A stretch of 64,000 bases of DNA from Odobenus rosmarus divergens (Eukaryota > Chordata > Mammalia > Carnivora > Odobenidae). The position numbers were made by a program, and so were the translations under genes. The stretch covers positions 1,136,889 to 1,200,888 of the forward strand of contig NW_004450467.1 of assembly GCF_000321225.1 (NCBI RefSeq). The letters run 5' to 3'. Positions 33,661 to 45,039 of this stretch are shown here, in pieces; within the stretch, counting starts at the first letter, position 1, and every line of letters starts with the position of its first letter. The notes beneath the pieces were generated by a model. The model had not been told where the DNA came from. It saw only the letters and a program-made list of their open reading frames with translations, and did no database searches.

Positions 33661-34404
33661 TATGCCCAAGTGCTGCCCAGTCTGTGAGTTGGCTCCCAAA
33701 GCCTTTTCTCTCTCTCTCTGCATGCTTGCCCATCAGTCTTATTTTGCCTGGGTCCCAGAAGGTAGGTTTTTGCTTTCTTGGCAACTGTGGACCAGCACTT
33801 TCTAGGCAACCCAGTACATTTCTCTGTCATCCAGTGGGCTGTGGCCACACCTTCTACAAGGTCTAAACTCCTGCCTTGGGGATGGAGCCCCTTTCCAAGC
33901 TTGTCTTTTCTTAGGTACTTTCCCTCAGCCCTAGGATGCCATTTAGAATTCTCTTTACATCTTTATAGTTAACTCTCCTGTCATAGTTTAATAACTGTAT
34001 TAAATTTCCACTGTTCAAATTACTGTATAGTTTCTCTCCAGATTGGACTCACACTGACACATTTCTCCCCCCCCATTTTCACAATATATCCCCTCAATTT
34101 CTAAGTCCTCTAGCAGAACTAAAATCTATCCTCCAACACTTCAAGACAATTAGATTTCAGGTTTTTGCTTGGGTTCTAGCTTACATACACTGCATAAGCT
34201 GGGGAGTGCCCTCAGGGGAAAGTCAAATGCTATGGACCCCGTCCAGTGCAGTTCTGTAACCCAAGGGTTAAATTCCTTCCAGTTTCTGTCTGCTTTGGGT
34301 AGTTTTCCAATACCTTCAAATAGTTTATATATATAATCCAGAGTTTCTAATTATTATGTGTGGTAAGGTTAGTTCAACATAAGCCACACTGCTATCATTC
34401 AAAC
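33661..34404. other. Intron or old L1 5' sequence, unassigned
   Basis: A (CT)n run at 33703-33719, then single-copy looking text. It directly continues the antisense L1M endonuclease region, so it could be that element's 5' part, but no consensus is recognised. Confidence 0.35.
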
Positions 34405-34419
34405 AAGAATTGCTGTGAG

Positions 34420-34587
34420 GGACGCCTGGGTGGCTCAGTTGGTTAAGCATCAGGCTTTGGCTCAGGTCATGATCCCAGGGTCATAGGACTGAGTCCTGCA
34501 TCTGGCTCCTTGCTCAGCGGGGAGCCTGCTTCTCCTTCTGCCTGCTGCTCCCCCTCCTTGCGACAAATAAGTAAATAAAATTAAAAA
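34420..34587 (+). mobile_element. Can-SINE, sense
   Basis: Head 'ggacgcctgggtggctcag', 'tcaggctttggctcaggtca', body and AAATAAAATTAAAAAAA tail. Exact 15-bp direct repeat aagaattgctgtgag at 34405-34419 and 34588-34602. Confidence 0.95.
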
Positions 34588-34727
34588 AAGAATTGCTGTG
34601 AGTTTTGTAAACTTTAGTGCAATATAATTCACATATCATAACATACATTCATTTAAATGAATGTCCAATTTAATGTTTTTTTACTCTATTCACAGAGTTA
34701 TTTAACCATTATCACAATCAATTTTTT

Positions 34728-34932
34728 AAGGTTTATTTATTTTTAGAGAGAGAGAAAGAGAGAGAGAGAGAGAACAAGCAGGAGGGGCGGAGGGAGAGGG
34801 ACAGAGAATCCCAAGCAGACTCCCTGCTGAGCACTGAGCCCAACGCGGGCTCAATCTCAGAACCCTGAGATCACAACCTGAGCAGAAACCAAGAGTCAAA
34901 TGCTTAACCAACTGCACCAGCAAGCTTCCCCC
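34728..34932 (-). mobile_element. Can-SINE, antisense
   Basis: AAGGTTTATTTATTTTTAGA tail, (GA)n body, and a degraded head (ctgcaccagcaagcttccc in place of the usual ctgagccacccaggtgccc). Flanked by atcacaatcaatttttt (34711-34727) and atcacaaatgatttttg (34933-34949). It is inverted relative to the SINE at 34420-34587, only 140 bases away. Confidence 0.92.
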
Positions 34933-35793
34933 ATCACAAATGATTTTTGAACATTTTCACCACCCCAAAAAGAAACCCTATACCAACTGGCAATCACTGT
35001 CCATTTGTCCTCTGTTTTGGGCAACCTACTTTCTGTTTCTATAAATTTGCCCATTTTGAAAAATTCATATAGTGGAATCATGCAATATGTGGTCTTTTTA
35101 AACTGCCTTATTTGATTTGGCATAATGTTCTTAGGGTTGACCCATGTTGTAGCATATATCAGTACTTCATCCCTTTTTATTCATGAATAATATTCCATTG
35201 TATGGACATATTACACTTCGTTTATCCATTCATCAGATGATGAATGTTTGGGTTGTTTCCACTTTTTGGATATTGTGAAAAATGCTGTGAACATTTACAA
35301 ACAAGTTTTAGTGTGAACATGTTTTCATTTCTCTTGGTTATATACATAGGAGTGAAATTGTTGTCATATGGTAACTCTGTGTTTAACATTTTGAGGAAAT
35401 TCCAAACTGTTTTAGAACGTGGCTTGCATTATTTTAGATTCTCACCAGCAATATGTGAGGTTTCCAATTTCTCCACATCCTTGTCAACACTTGTTATTGC
35501 CTGTCTTTTTGATTACAGCTATCCTAGTGGGTATGAAGTGGTATCATACAATTTTTGATTTGCATTTACCTATGATTAATTATGTTGAGCATCTTTTCAT
35601 GTTCTTATTGGCTATTTGTATATATTCTCTGGAAAAAGTCTACTCAGATCCTTTGCTCATTTTTAAATTGGGTCATCTGCCTTTTTATTATTGAGTTATA
35701 GGAGTTCATTATATATTCTGGATACAAGTCCCTTATTAGATGTATGAATTGTAAATATTTTCTCCCACTCCATTTTTTTCTTCTTTTCACTTT

Positions 35794-35997
35794 TTTTTAA
35801 AGATTTTTTTATTTATTCATTCGAGACACAGAGATACAGAGAGAGAGAGAGCATGAGCAGGGGGCGAAGCAGAGGGAGAGGGAGAAGCAGGCTCCCTGCT
35901 GAGCAGGGAGCCCGATGCGGGGCTCAATCCCAGGACCCTAGGATCATGACCTGAGCCAAAGGCAGATGCTTAACCATCTGAGCCACCCAGGTGCCCC
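35794..35997 (-). mobile_element. Can-SINE, antisense, perfect duplication
   Basis: TTTAAAGATTTTTTTATTTA tail, GA-rich body, 'ggggctcaatcccaggaccc', head 'ctgagccacccaggtgcccc'. Exact 13-bp direct repeat ttcttttcacttt at 35781-35793 and 35998-36010. Confidence 0.95.
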
Positions 35998-36423
35998 TTC
36001 TTTTCACTTTCTTGACATATCACTTGCAGCACAAAGTTTTTTATTTTGATGAAATCCAACTTATCTATTTTATCTTGTGGTTTTGGTATCCTATCTAAGA
36101 ACCTACTGCCTAACGAAGATTTATATCTGTGTTTCCTTCCAAGAGTTTTATAGTTTTAATTATTCCATTTAGGTCTGATTCATTTTAATTTTTGTATATA
36201 GTGTGAGGTAGGGATCCAACTTCATTATGCTGCATGTGGATATCCACCTCTTCTAGCATCATTTGTTGAAAAGACTTTCTTTTCTCCATTGAATTGTCTT
36301 CACACTCTTATAAAAAATCAATTGGACATAAATGTAAGGATTTATATTTAGACTTTCAATTTGTTCCACTGATTTATATTCTATTGATCTATCCTTTTGC
36401 CACGGACTTATGCAGTATCTCTT

Positions 36424-36607
36424 TTTTTAAGATTTTATTATTCATTTGAGAGAGACAGAGAGAGCAAGCAGGGAGGAGGCAGAAGGAGAGGGAGAAGCAG
36501 ACTCCCCACTGAGCTGGGAGGCTGACATGGGCCTCGATCCCAGGACCTGGAGATCGCGACCTGAGCCAAAAGCAGACGCTTAACCATCTGAGCCACCCAG
36601 GCACCCC
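36424..36607 (-). mobile_element. Can-SINE, antisense, perfect duplication
   Basis: TTTTAAGATTTTATTATTCA tail, GA-rich body, 'ctcgatcccaggacctgg', head 'gagccacccaggcacccc'. Exact 13-bp direct repeat tgcagtatctctt at 36411-36423 and 36608-36620. Confidence 0.95.
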
Positions 36608-37410
36608 TGCAGTATCTCTTGATTACTGCAGCTTTCTAGTAAGTGTGGAAATTAGAAAGTATGATTCCTCAAACTTTGTTGTTCATTTTGAATTTGTTTG
36701 AATATTTTAGCCTCTTGTATTGCCATATAAACTTCAGGATCAGTATGGGAAAGTCAGCAACAAGATAACTGGGGTTTTTATAGGGATTGCATTGAATCAG
36801 TAGATCAATTTGCAGAGTACTGACATCTTAATAATAAGCTCTCTGATCCTTGAATTCCATATATGTAGATCTTTTTAAATCTCTTTAAATGTTTTGTTTT
36901 CATTGTACAAGTCTTTGTACTTTGTTAAATTGATTCATAAATATTTTATTCTTTTTTGATGGTACTTTAAATGGAATTATCTTATTAATTTCATTTTAGG
37001 ATTGTCCACTGCAAATATGGAAGTTGATTTTATATATTCATCTTTTATCCTGTAACCCTGCTGAACTTATTTATTAATTTAATAGTTTTATTGTGGATTC
37101 CTTAGAATTTTCTCTATATAACATCATACCATCTGCAAACAGAGATAATTTTACTTCCTCCTTCCCAAACTATACGCCTTTTATTTCATTTTCTTGCCTA
37201 ATTGCTCTGGTTAGAGCCTTTGGTACAATGTTGACTAGGATTGGTAACAGTAGACATTATTGTCTTCTTCCTAATCTTAGGGGAATATTCTGTAGATGTC
37301 TGCTGGGTCCAGCTGGTTTATATTATTTCCTTGATCTTCTGTTTAGATGTGCTATTGTTTATTGAAAGCAGGGTACTGGAATCTCCAAATACTGTTATGA
37401 AATTGTCTAT

Positions 37411-38100
37411 TTCTCACCCACATGACTTTTTCAAAGTGGGAAAACTCATTAGGTTTTGAGTCCAGCTCAAAAACTCATTAGTTTTGAGTCTTGAGTCCAG
37501 CTCCTTGCCAAAAACTTCTGTATCATTTTTCAGGCCAACTATGGACAATTACAAGGGCTTTACCTGGCAGGCCTCATGGGGAAAAGCTGCCCTCCCCACA
37601 CCAGACCTACAGTCTCTGTAGGGATTTACAGTCTCTATAGGGATTTATAGGCTAGGACTCTGGCCAGCCACGTTCTACTCATATATGCATTCTTAGTATA
37701 GGGGCCTCCATCCTGAGGTCTCCTAATTGAAGGACCTTGAAGACATTTTTCTCCACTTTAACTCAGTACTCAGTACTGTTCCATTCTTAGCCCTTCCCCC
37801 AGCCAGCCCCTGGGTGCACAACATTTTAGGAGCCTTTTACACAGGGCTCCCCGAGCAGAAAGATTCCCCATGCCTGTGCTGATTCATCTGACCCTCACCT
37901 GGTGCCATTCCATGGGAGAAAAAAGGAACAGTGGGGAAGCCAGCACTTTTTCCGGCTTAGCCTCTTGCTTATACTATTGCTTTAAGTGATTAAAGGCCTG
38001 TCTGTTACTTTCATTTTGGCTTGTTGCCCAATCAGCTATTCAGACACCTGGCAGCTCAGCTCTCTCCAGCTCAGCTCAGCTCTTCACAGGACTCTTAATA
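37411..38100. other. Non-L1 stretch with local tandem duplications
   Basis: GC-richer text of unknown origin. It contains three local duplications: AAAACTCATTAG-TTTTGAGTC units at 37441-37503, a 21-base unit twice (TACAGTCTCTRTAGGGATTT) at 37609-37650, and CAGCTCAGCTC units at 38050-38091. No exon, and no element I recognise. Confidence 0.5.
37438..37650. repeat. Short tandem duplications
   Basis: Two separate two-copy tandem arrays, about 30-base units at 37441-37503 (with GAGTCCAGCTC at the end of each) and 21-base units at 37609-37650. Copies differ by one to a few bases. Confidence 0.75.
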
Positions 38101-38510
38101 CAATTTTATCTTTTTATTTTGTGAAGTTTTTTTTTTAAATACAGAAACTGAGAATAATATAACTTTGTCATTTGCACACCACACAAATGAATAAATGTGT
38201 ATAGTTTTGTTATAAATTGCTTTGGGTCCTTAAATAAAACTTAAAACTATCAATATCAAGTAGATTCTTCCTAATTCTCTTCCAAAGTCTCATCGTCTCC
38301 CACCCTCTCCTGAGGCAAGCACTAAAATGAATTTGATGTAAAAGCATCCACAACATGTTTTCTACTTTTGTTCTACTTATATGTATCCATAAATAATATG
38401 TAACCTTATTTTGTGAGTTATAAAATTCGTATATAAGTGGTAAATTGCGGATTAGCCTTTTGCAATTCACAGGTCTGCCTTTATAGTGAATTAAGTTAAA
38501 TGAATCCAAT
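38101..38510 (-). mobile_element. Possible old L1M 3'UTR, antisense
   Basis: 'ctacttatatgtatccataa', 'ttttgcaattcacaggtc' and the surrounding layout faintly recall an antisense L1M 3' end. Divergence is high. Confidence 0.3.
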
Positions 38511-38884
38511 TTCCATCAAGGCAAAGTTAAATTCAGACCTCTTCTTTAATCATTCATTTCCCCCAATTCCCGTATCTCATTATTAAAGCCAAGGAGAATT
38601 TGATGAAAGTTGACATTACATGGAATAAGGAGGCTATACCTCTGTTGGAAGATCTCTCTTTATGAAAAAGCAAGCATAGAATTTCCTTGAAAACAGGACC
38701 CACGTAGATTTCCAGAGCCCTTTAAAAGCAGGGGATCTGTTACATTCCCTGACCATGCCAAGATATGGCCTCCTATTTGCACAGTAACAGAATTAATAGA
38801 GACTAGTTGAAAATGCTCATTTGATTATTTTTGGACATTTCCCTAAAACTGGCAAGTAATTATAGAAGTAAAAAGGGCTTCTGA

Positions 38885-39040
38885 AATTACCTATGCCAAT
38901 TGTCTTTAACTTACAAAGTGTGGAAGTGAGACCCAAAGAGATTAGCTGATTTGTGAAAAGTCAGTCTCTTAGCCAAACCAGGACTTTAATTCAGGTTTCC
39001 TGATTCCTAGTTCATTACTCTTTACACTAACTACTGGTTA
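38885..39040 (+). mobile_element. MIR, sense
   Basis: 'aagtgagacccaaagagatt', 'aaccaggactttaattcag' and 'ctgattcctagttcattac' match MIR core to 3' end. Confidence 0.65.
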
Positions 39041-39599
39041 CTAAACTGGACTCTGTGGAAGCATCCCAGAGGTTATTTGTAAGGGTCAAGATAGAAGATC
39101 AAGCAAATAAGTCTCTGGGCTTGTATCTCCTTTCACCCTGGGTGTTTCAACTTTTCAGTGACTGTTAGCACCTTCTCACAGCTACTTTTTGTCCATGTAG
39201 AGTTGCAATAACTCCTTAAATTCATGGTGGCAAAAGTCCTCATATACACTATTATTTATGTGATGTTTTCTGCCATTGCTTTCACGCCATCAGCAAACTG
39301 CCATTATTTTTGCTAAATTCATTTGAGGGAGTCTCCAAAATTCATCTAAACACTTAGATTTTACTGGGCCAAGTTAGCAAGTTATATTTTATCACCTTTG
39401 TATTCATTTACATATGTTATGGTAAAATAAGTAAAATGGAGGGATTTACAATGTGGCTATTTTAGTTTAGATAAAATGTAAAGCTTCTACATAATATCAT
39501 CTTGAGACTTTATTAACTATATGGGATATATATTTTTTATTCTTCTTTGGACAATTTTATCAAATAATAGTACATTAGTAAACACTGCTGGTTGTCTAG

Positions 39600-40196
39600 A
39601 ATTCCCTTCTTCATCACTAACAGAACTCAGGTGTCACATCCAAGGGTTATCCATCTCTGTGGCATACTGTTTTTTCCAAAGATGAGTACACTGATCCTTG
39701 TCCTAACCCACATGCTCTCCTTGCAAAATGTGATGTTTATATGTCTCCTTGAGCCTTGTAACTGCCTGGTCCTACAGAGTATGCTAGATGCAATGTTATG
39801 GGACTCTGGAGTTGGGTCATGAGAAGCAATATAGCTTACAACTGGCTCTCTTTTTCTTGGGATGAACACTTGGAACACTGACACCATTTTGTAAGGAAAC
39901 CAGGCATCCACATGGAAAGGCCAGGTGTAAATGTAACAGCCAACCTCCAGTTGATATAGTCTTCCAGCCAATAGTGAGCATCAGTGTTAGATGTAGGAGT
40001 GAGAAGCCTTCAGAAAACTTCACCCTAAGCCTTTAAGTTTTCCTGCTAAGGCTTTAGACATTGTGGAATAAAGGCCATTTCGGCTGTACCCTGTCAGAAT
40101 TCTAGACTCACAGATTCCATGAGCATAATTAGTGGTTGTTTTATGCCACTAAATTTTGAGGTAATGTGTTATGCAGTCATAGTAACCAGAGCAACA
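39600..40196 (+). mobile_element. MLT1-type LTR, sense
   Basis: Order of blocks fits an MLT1A/B-grade LTR: 'gttatgggactctggagttg', 'acatggaaaggccaggtgt', 'tagtgagcatcag', 'agaagccttcagaaaac', 'tagactcacagattcc', and the 3' end 'ttatgccactaaattttgag' with GCAACA at 40196. The left end is uncertain. Confidence 0.72.
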
Positions 40197-40277
40197 CTGT
40201 ACAATAAAGTCCATGATATTCAGGGGACACTGACTTTATATCCACCCCCAAGGGTGGGCTCTAACTTAATTAAACAA

Positions 40278-40502
40278 GGGGTTCTCAATTAGGGGCAATC
40301 ATCTGCCATGTGACATTCAGAAATGTCTGGAAACATTACTGGCTGTCATGACTGAGGAAGTGGTGCTTCTGGCATCCAGAGAACAGAGGCCAGAAATACT
40401 GTTAACCATCCCACAATACACAGGACAGCTCCTTCTCACCGCCCCCCCCCAAAGAATTACCTAGCCCAAACTGTCAATATTGTCAAAGTAGAGAATCTCT
40501 GG
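40278..40502 (+). mobile_element. MER20 (hAT-Charlie DNA transposon), near full length
   Basis: Begins 'ggttctcaattaggggcaa', continues 'aatgtctggaaacattactg', 'ttctggcatccagagaac', 'acaatacacaggacagct', 'tgtcaatattgtcaaagt' and ends 'gagaatctctgg', complementary to its start. MER20 is a non-autonomous placental-age element; some copies carry regulatory activity, but that is not shown here. Confidence 0.88.
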
Positions 40503-40853
40503 ATTAAGCCAACAAATACTCTTGTTTGTGTAGACCTTAGCAATTAGTAGCTATTTGTGAAAGAAATTCTTAACAGACAGGTGGAAGAAAAAAAGATGCT
40601 AAGACATCTTACCAAAAGGAGATTATATTCCAAGTATCTAATTCTAAACATTAAGAAATTGTTTGTGTTCATTTGTGATATATAACTTACCTTGAAGAAT
40701 GCTATAAACATATTTTTATAGCCAGATTGAGGTTTCCTTTTTTTCTTGGTAGAATCTGTAAAGCATGATATGAATTTCTTGAATTGTATAAAATACAACA
40801 TGAAAGTTACTGTTTTGTAGCATAAACATTAGGATCTCAATTATCCATACTCT

Positions 40854-42764
40854 TTTAAAATTTAAAACTTTTTATTTTTCATTTTAATTCCAGCATAATT
40901 AACATACAATGTTATATTAGTTTCGGGGGTACAATATAGTGATTCAACAATTCTATACATTACTCAGTGCTCATCATGATAAATGTTCTCTTAATCCCCA
41001 TTACCTATTTCACCATGAACCAACCCACCTCCTCTCTGGTACCTGTAAGTTTGTTTTCTATATTTAAGAATCTTTTTTTGTTTGTCTCTTTTTTGTTTGT
41101 TTGCTTTTCTTCTTAAATTCCACTTATGAGTGAAACCATATGGTATTTGTCCTTCTCTGACTGACTTATTTCACTTAGCATTATGCCCTCTAGATCCATC
41201 CATGCTTGTTGCAAATGGCAAGATTTCATTCTTTTTTATGGCCAAATAATATTCCATTATATATATATACAACATCTTCTTTATCCATTCATCTATCAGT
41301 GGACACTTGGTTTGCTTCCATAATTTGGCTATTGTAAATAATGCTGCAATAAACACAGGGGTGCATATATCTTTTCAAATTAGTGTTTTCATATTCTTTG
41401 GGTAAACACCCAGTAGTGGAATTATATGGTAATTCTATTTATTTTTTGAGAATCTTCCATCCACAGTGGCTGCATTAGTTTGCATTCTCACCAACAGTGC
41501 ACAAATATTCCTTTTTTTTTTTTCACATTCTTGCCAGCTCTTGGTTTTGTGTTTTTGATTTTAGCCATTCTGACAGGTGGGAGGTGATATCTCATTGTGG
41601 TTTTGATTTGCCTTTCTCTGATGATGAGTGATGCTGAGCATCTTTTCATGTGTCTGTTTGCCATCTGAATGTCTTCTTTGGAGAAATACCTGTTCATGTC
41701 TTCTGCCCATTTTTAATTGGATTATTTGTTTCTTGGGTGTTGAGTTGTATAAGTTCTTTATATATTTTGTATACTAGCCCTCTATCAATGTCGTTTTCAA
41801 ATATCTTCTATTCTGTAGGTTGTCTTTTTGTTTTGTTGATTGTTTCCTTTGCTGGAAAGAAGCTTTTTATTTTGATGTAGTCCCAATAGTTTATTTTTGC
41901 TTTTCTTTCCTTTGCCTCAGGAGGCCTGTCCAGAAAAATATTGCTATGTCTGATGTCAAAGAAGTTTCTGCTTGTGTTCTCTTCAAGGATTTTCATGGTT
42001 TCACATCTCACATTTAGGTCTTTAAATCTATTTTGAGTTTATTGTTGTGTATGCTGTAAGAAAGTGGTCCAGTTTCATTCTTTTGCTTGTAATTGTGCAG
42101 TGTTCCCCAAACCATTTGTTGAAGAGACTTTTTTCCCATTGCATATTCTTGCCTCCTTTGTCAAAGATTAGTTGACCATATAGTTGTAGGTTTATTTTTG
42201 GGTTCTCTATTCTGTTTCATTGATCTGTGTGTCTGGTTTTGTGCCAGTAGCATCTTGTTTCGATTAGTATGGCTTTGTAGTTTATCTTGAAATATTGGAT
42301 TGTGATACCTCCAGTTTTGCTCTTCTTTTTCAAGAATGTTTTGGCTATTTGGGGGTCTTTTGTGGTTCCATACAAACTTTAGGATTATTTGTTCTAGTTC
42401 TGTGAAAAATGCTGTTGGTATTTTGATAGGGATTGCATTGAATCTGTAGATCCATTAGGCAGTATGGACATTTCAACAGTATTGTTTCTCTCAATCCATG
42501 GGATATCATTCTGGGTGTTTTTGTCATCTTCAATTTCTTTTATCAATGTTTTATAGTTTTTAAGAGTACAGGCCTTTCACCTCCTTTGTTAAGTTTATTT
42601 CAAAGTATCTTATTATTTTTGATGCTGTTGTAAATGGGACTGTTTTCTTAATTTCTCTTTTGCTACTTCATTATTAGTATATAGAAATGCAATGGATTTC
42701 TGTATACTGATTTTGTATCCTGCAATCTTACTAAATTCTTTTTTCAGTTCTAGTAGGTTTTTGG
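40854..42764 (-). mobile_element. 5'-truncated carnivore L1 (1.9 kb), antisense, with target-site duplication
   Basis: Reverse complement of a carnivore L1: 3'UTR (40856-41110), ORF2 C-terminus, and ORF2 up to the RT palm near 42764. Minus-strand fragments show ORF2 protein: 41171-41356 (MEYYLAIKKNEILPF) and 41808-42011 ([24 protein letters not shown]). Frameshifts and stops break the frame. Flanked by ctcaattatccatactct (40836-40853) and cttaattacccatattct (42765-42782), an 18-bp duplication with three mismatches. Confidence 0.93.
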
Positions 42765-42859
42765 CTTAATTACCCATATTCTATAGAAAGTATTAGCTCT
42801 CACACTGTTTCAGAGAGGAATATTAGCTCTAGATGTGTTACCTTTTGGTTCCATCTTTT

Positions 42860-43215
42860 TTCTGAAGAGTGGTAACTTTTTAACCAGGCTCCTCAGCATT
42901 GTGTAGTAATTAGTGCTGATCACAAATTTTCCTCTCTCTCCTTCCACACAATGGTTAAGATTACACTTCCACTCTCCCTTAAAATTACGAATGGCAAGTG
43001 ACTTTTGGTCAGGAGTTGTAATGTGTCAGCAATGCTACATTATCACTGCCTGAGTCCCAGAATAAGAAGAGCAAAAAAGCATGTGGACTAGAGCCTCTGG
43101 CTGATCCATGGTAGATGTATAGCATGAACCCAAAATAGATATTTTTGTTTTAAACTATGGAGAGTTTGGGATTGTTCAGTACCATAGCACAGTCTAGTTT
43201 ATCTTGTGTGATACA
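42860..43215 (+). mobile_element. MaLR-type LTR, sense, partial
   Basis: 'gtagtaattagtgctgatca', 'ttacacttccactctccctt', 'gaatggcaagtgactttt', 'gcatgtggactagagcct' and 'catggtagatgtatagcat' follow a common mammalian LTR in order. It begins shortly after the L1 duplication, so its left end may be cut. Confidence 0.65.
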
Positions 43216-44068
43216 CTTTGGTAAATGGACATTGGTCAATCATCCTTTGTGATAATTAGATCCTCAAATAATAAAATAACATTGTACTTTGAGTGTCAGA
43301 GTACAAACTTAAATTCTATGCTATTCTCTAACAGAGAATATGTAGCAAAAGCCAAGTTGCAAGAAAGGATAATAATAAGAATAATAATACTCTTCCAGAT
43401 ACTCTTAAGTATATGAATTAAAGCATACTATCTGAGTACTGCATTCTGATGCAACATTGGTTGGTCCCTTAAGATTTTGCTGAGCTGCATTTTAGAGTCA
43501 TGCTAGCAACCTCACTGAAGTCTGTTTCAGGAAATACCCTAATTCTTTATTACTTTTGTCAGAGAAACATGAAAGCACAACAGTGTTCTCTCTTGATGAG
43601 AATCTGTTATTCAACATGCTAAAAGTGGTTTGCTTTTTTATCTTAGAGAAGCTCAAATCATGTAACTATGTTTCCCCCTTTGTGCTAGCTATTAGCAAGT
43701 TCCACGTCAAATTTGTGGTCCATTTCTAGTCAAGTTATGAAACCACAAAGCATATGGAATTTATCTAGAGGATAACAAATCATAATTATTTTTCCTGCCA
43801 ACTTTCATTTCCTTTTGATTTCTGCACTAAACTTCTGTTTTCTTTCTTTCTTTCTTTTTTTGCTATGTTTTCATTTCTGAGCTATTTTTATTATTTTGTT
43901 GTTCTGTAGATACCTCTTATAAAGTTTTCAAAAATCCTTTGTGTTTGTAATTTCTGAATTATTTTGTTACTTTTTTTGGAGACATTTCTATCAACTTTTC
44001 CAAATCTTTGTTTTTTATCTATCACAGAATAAAAATTACGTCAATCAGTTATCAGTGTAGCTCTTTCG
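43216..44068. other. Intron sequence with a (TTTC)n run
   Basis: No named element apart from TTTCTTTCTTTCTTTC at 43843-43858. No exon seen. Confidence 0.45.
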
Positions 44069-44157
44069 GTCTGTGGCCATACCACCCTGAACGTGCCCAA
44101 TCTTGTCTGATCTCAAAAGCTAAGCAGCGTTGGGCCTGGTTAAGACTTGGATGCGAG
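44069..44157 (+). pseudogene. 5S rRNA pseudogene, 3'-interrupted by a SINE
   Basis: The first about 89 bases of 5S rRNA are clear: gtctgtggccataccaccct, gaacgtgcccaatcttgtc, tgatctcaaaagctaagcag and gggcctggttaagacttgg. Substitutions include CpG-decay type changes (ACGCG to ACGTG, CTCGGAAG to CTCAAAAG). A SINE is inserted at 44158 with the duplicated 5S bases reappearing at 44371-44386. After that the last about 30 bases of 5S are not recognisable, so the copy was already truncated or decayed. Confidence 0.95.
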
Positions 44158-44370
44158 GAACGCCTGGGTGGCTCAGTTGGTTAAGCGACTGCCTTCGGCT
44201 CAGGTCATGATCCTGGAGTCCCCAGATCGAGTCCCACGTCGGGCTCCCTGCTCAGCAGGGAGTCTGCTTCTCTGACCCTTCCCCCTCTCATGTGCTCTCT
44301 CTCTCTCTCATTCTCACTCTCTCAAATAAATGAATAAATAAAATCTTAAAAAAAATAAATTTATAAAAAA
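44158..44370 (+). mobile_element. Can-SINE, sense, inserted in the 5S pseudogene
   Basis: Head ggaacgcctgggtggctcag, near-consensus body, CT-rich stretch and a long A-rich tail AAATAAATGAATAAATAAAA. The target-site duplication aagacttggatgcgag is exact at 44142-44157 and 44371-44386. The duplicated bases belong to the 5S RNA, which proves the SINE came later. Confidence 0.97.
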
Positions 44371-44386
44371 AAGACTTGGATGCGAG

Positions 44387-45039
44387 TGTTGCCCTCTTTC
44401 TTTGTTATATGACACACTTATCTGAATGATGTAATTATTGACTTGAATGAGATAATTCTGTCTCTATTGTAAGACTGCACAGCAATAAACAGTATTTTTA
44501 AAGGGTCCTACAGTATATAGAGAGACTAATAACTTCTTGCTTCACCAAAACAGGATGCTTCAAAAGTCATCTTCTTCTTTACTTATATTTTTATATGTTA
44601 ATTTCACTGTCCTGATGTTGGGTTAAATTAGGAATATACCAATGAATGGCCACTCCTTCAGCATGAGTTGGGGTCTACTTTCTGGAGGATAGTTTTTGAA
44701 TGACCTCTGTATGACTATAACTTAAGAAGGCTTAATAGAATATACCTTTCAAAGTAATATTTAGGGAAGACATAGCCTATTCTCTTAATGCTATCATTAT
44801 CTTAAATATTTTCTGCAATTCTTCTTTGATGGTTATTTTAGAAGCATATAAACCATATAACAAAAACTGTCCTTTGACTGGCTGGCTATGGTAGAACTAT
44901 AGCTTTTCAAGACAAATCACACAATTTTGTGATACATACTGAAAATGACATAAAATTTTCAAAGGATATAAAATAGTTCAATTTAACATTAATTGATTGC
45001 TTAAAATTTATTAGACATGTGTTTAGAACACAAGGACAA
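44387..45039. other. Intron sequence without a recognised element
   Basis: AT-rich, no gene or named repeat. Confidence 0.4.

Larger units (their letters stand above)
34603..37410 (-). mobile_element. Long L1MB/L1MC-grade element, antisense, carrying three SINEs
   Basis: The plus strand follows the reverse complement of L1 from the 3'UTR ('tatcataacatacattcat', 'gtttctataaatttgccc') through the ORF2 C-terminus ('gatgaatgtttgggttgttt') into RT ('agggattgcattgaatcag', 'ctgcaaacagagataatttt', 'aatcttaggggaat'). At about 37285 it jumps to endonuclease-side sequence ('agatgtctgctgggtccag', 'atgaaattgtctatttctc'), so the middle of ORF2 is deleted. SINEs at 34728-34932, 35794-35997 and 36424-36607 each carry their own duplications, which dates the L1 as older. 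Confidence 0.85.

Noticed and set aside
39627..39971. 114-codon minus-strand frame
   Set aside because: Shadow of an MLT1-type LTR; no protein similarity recognised.
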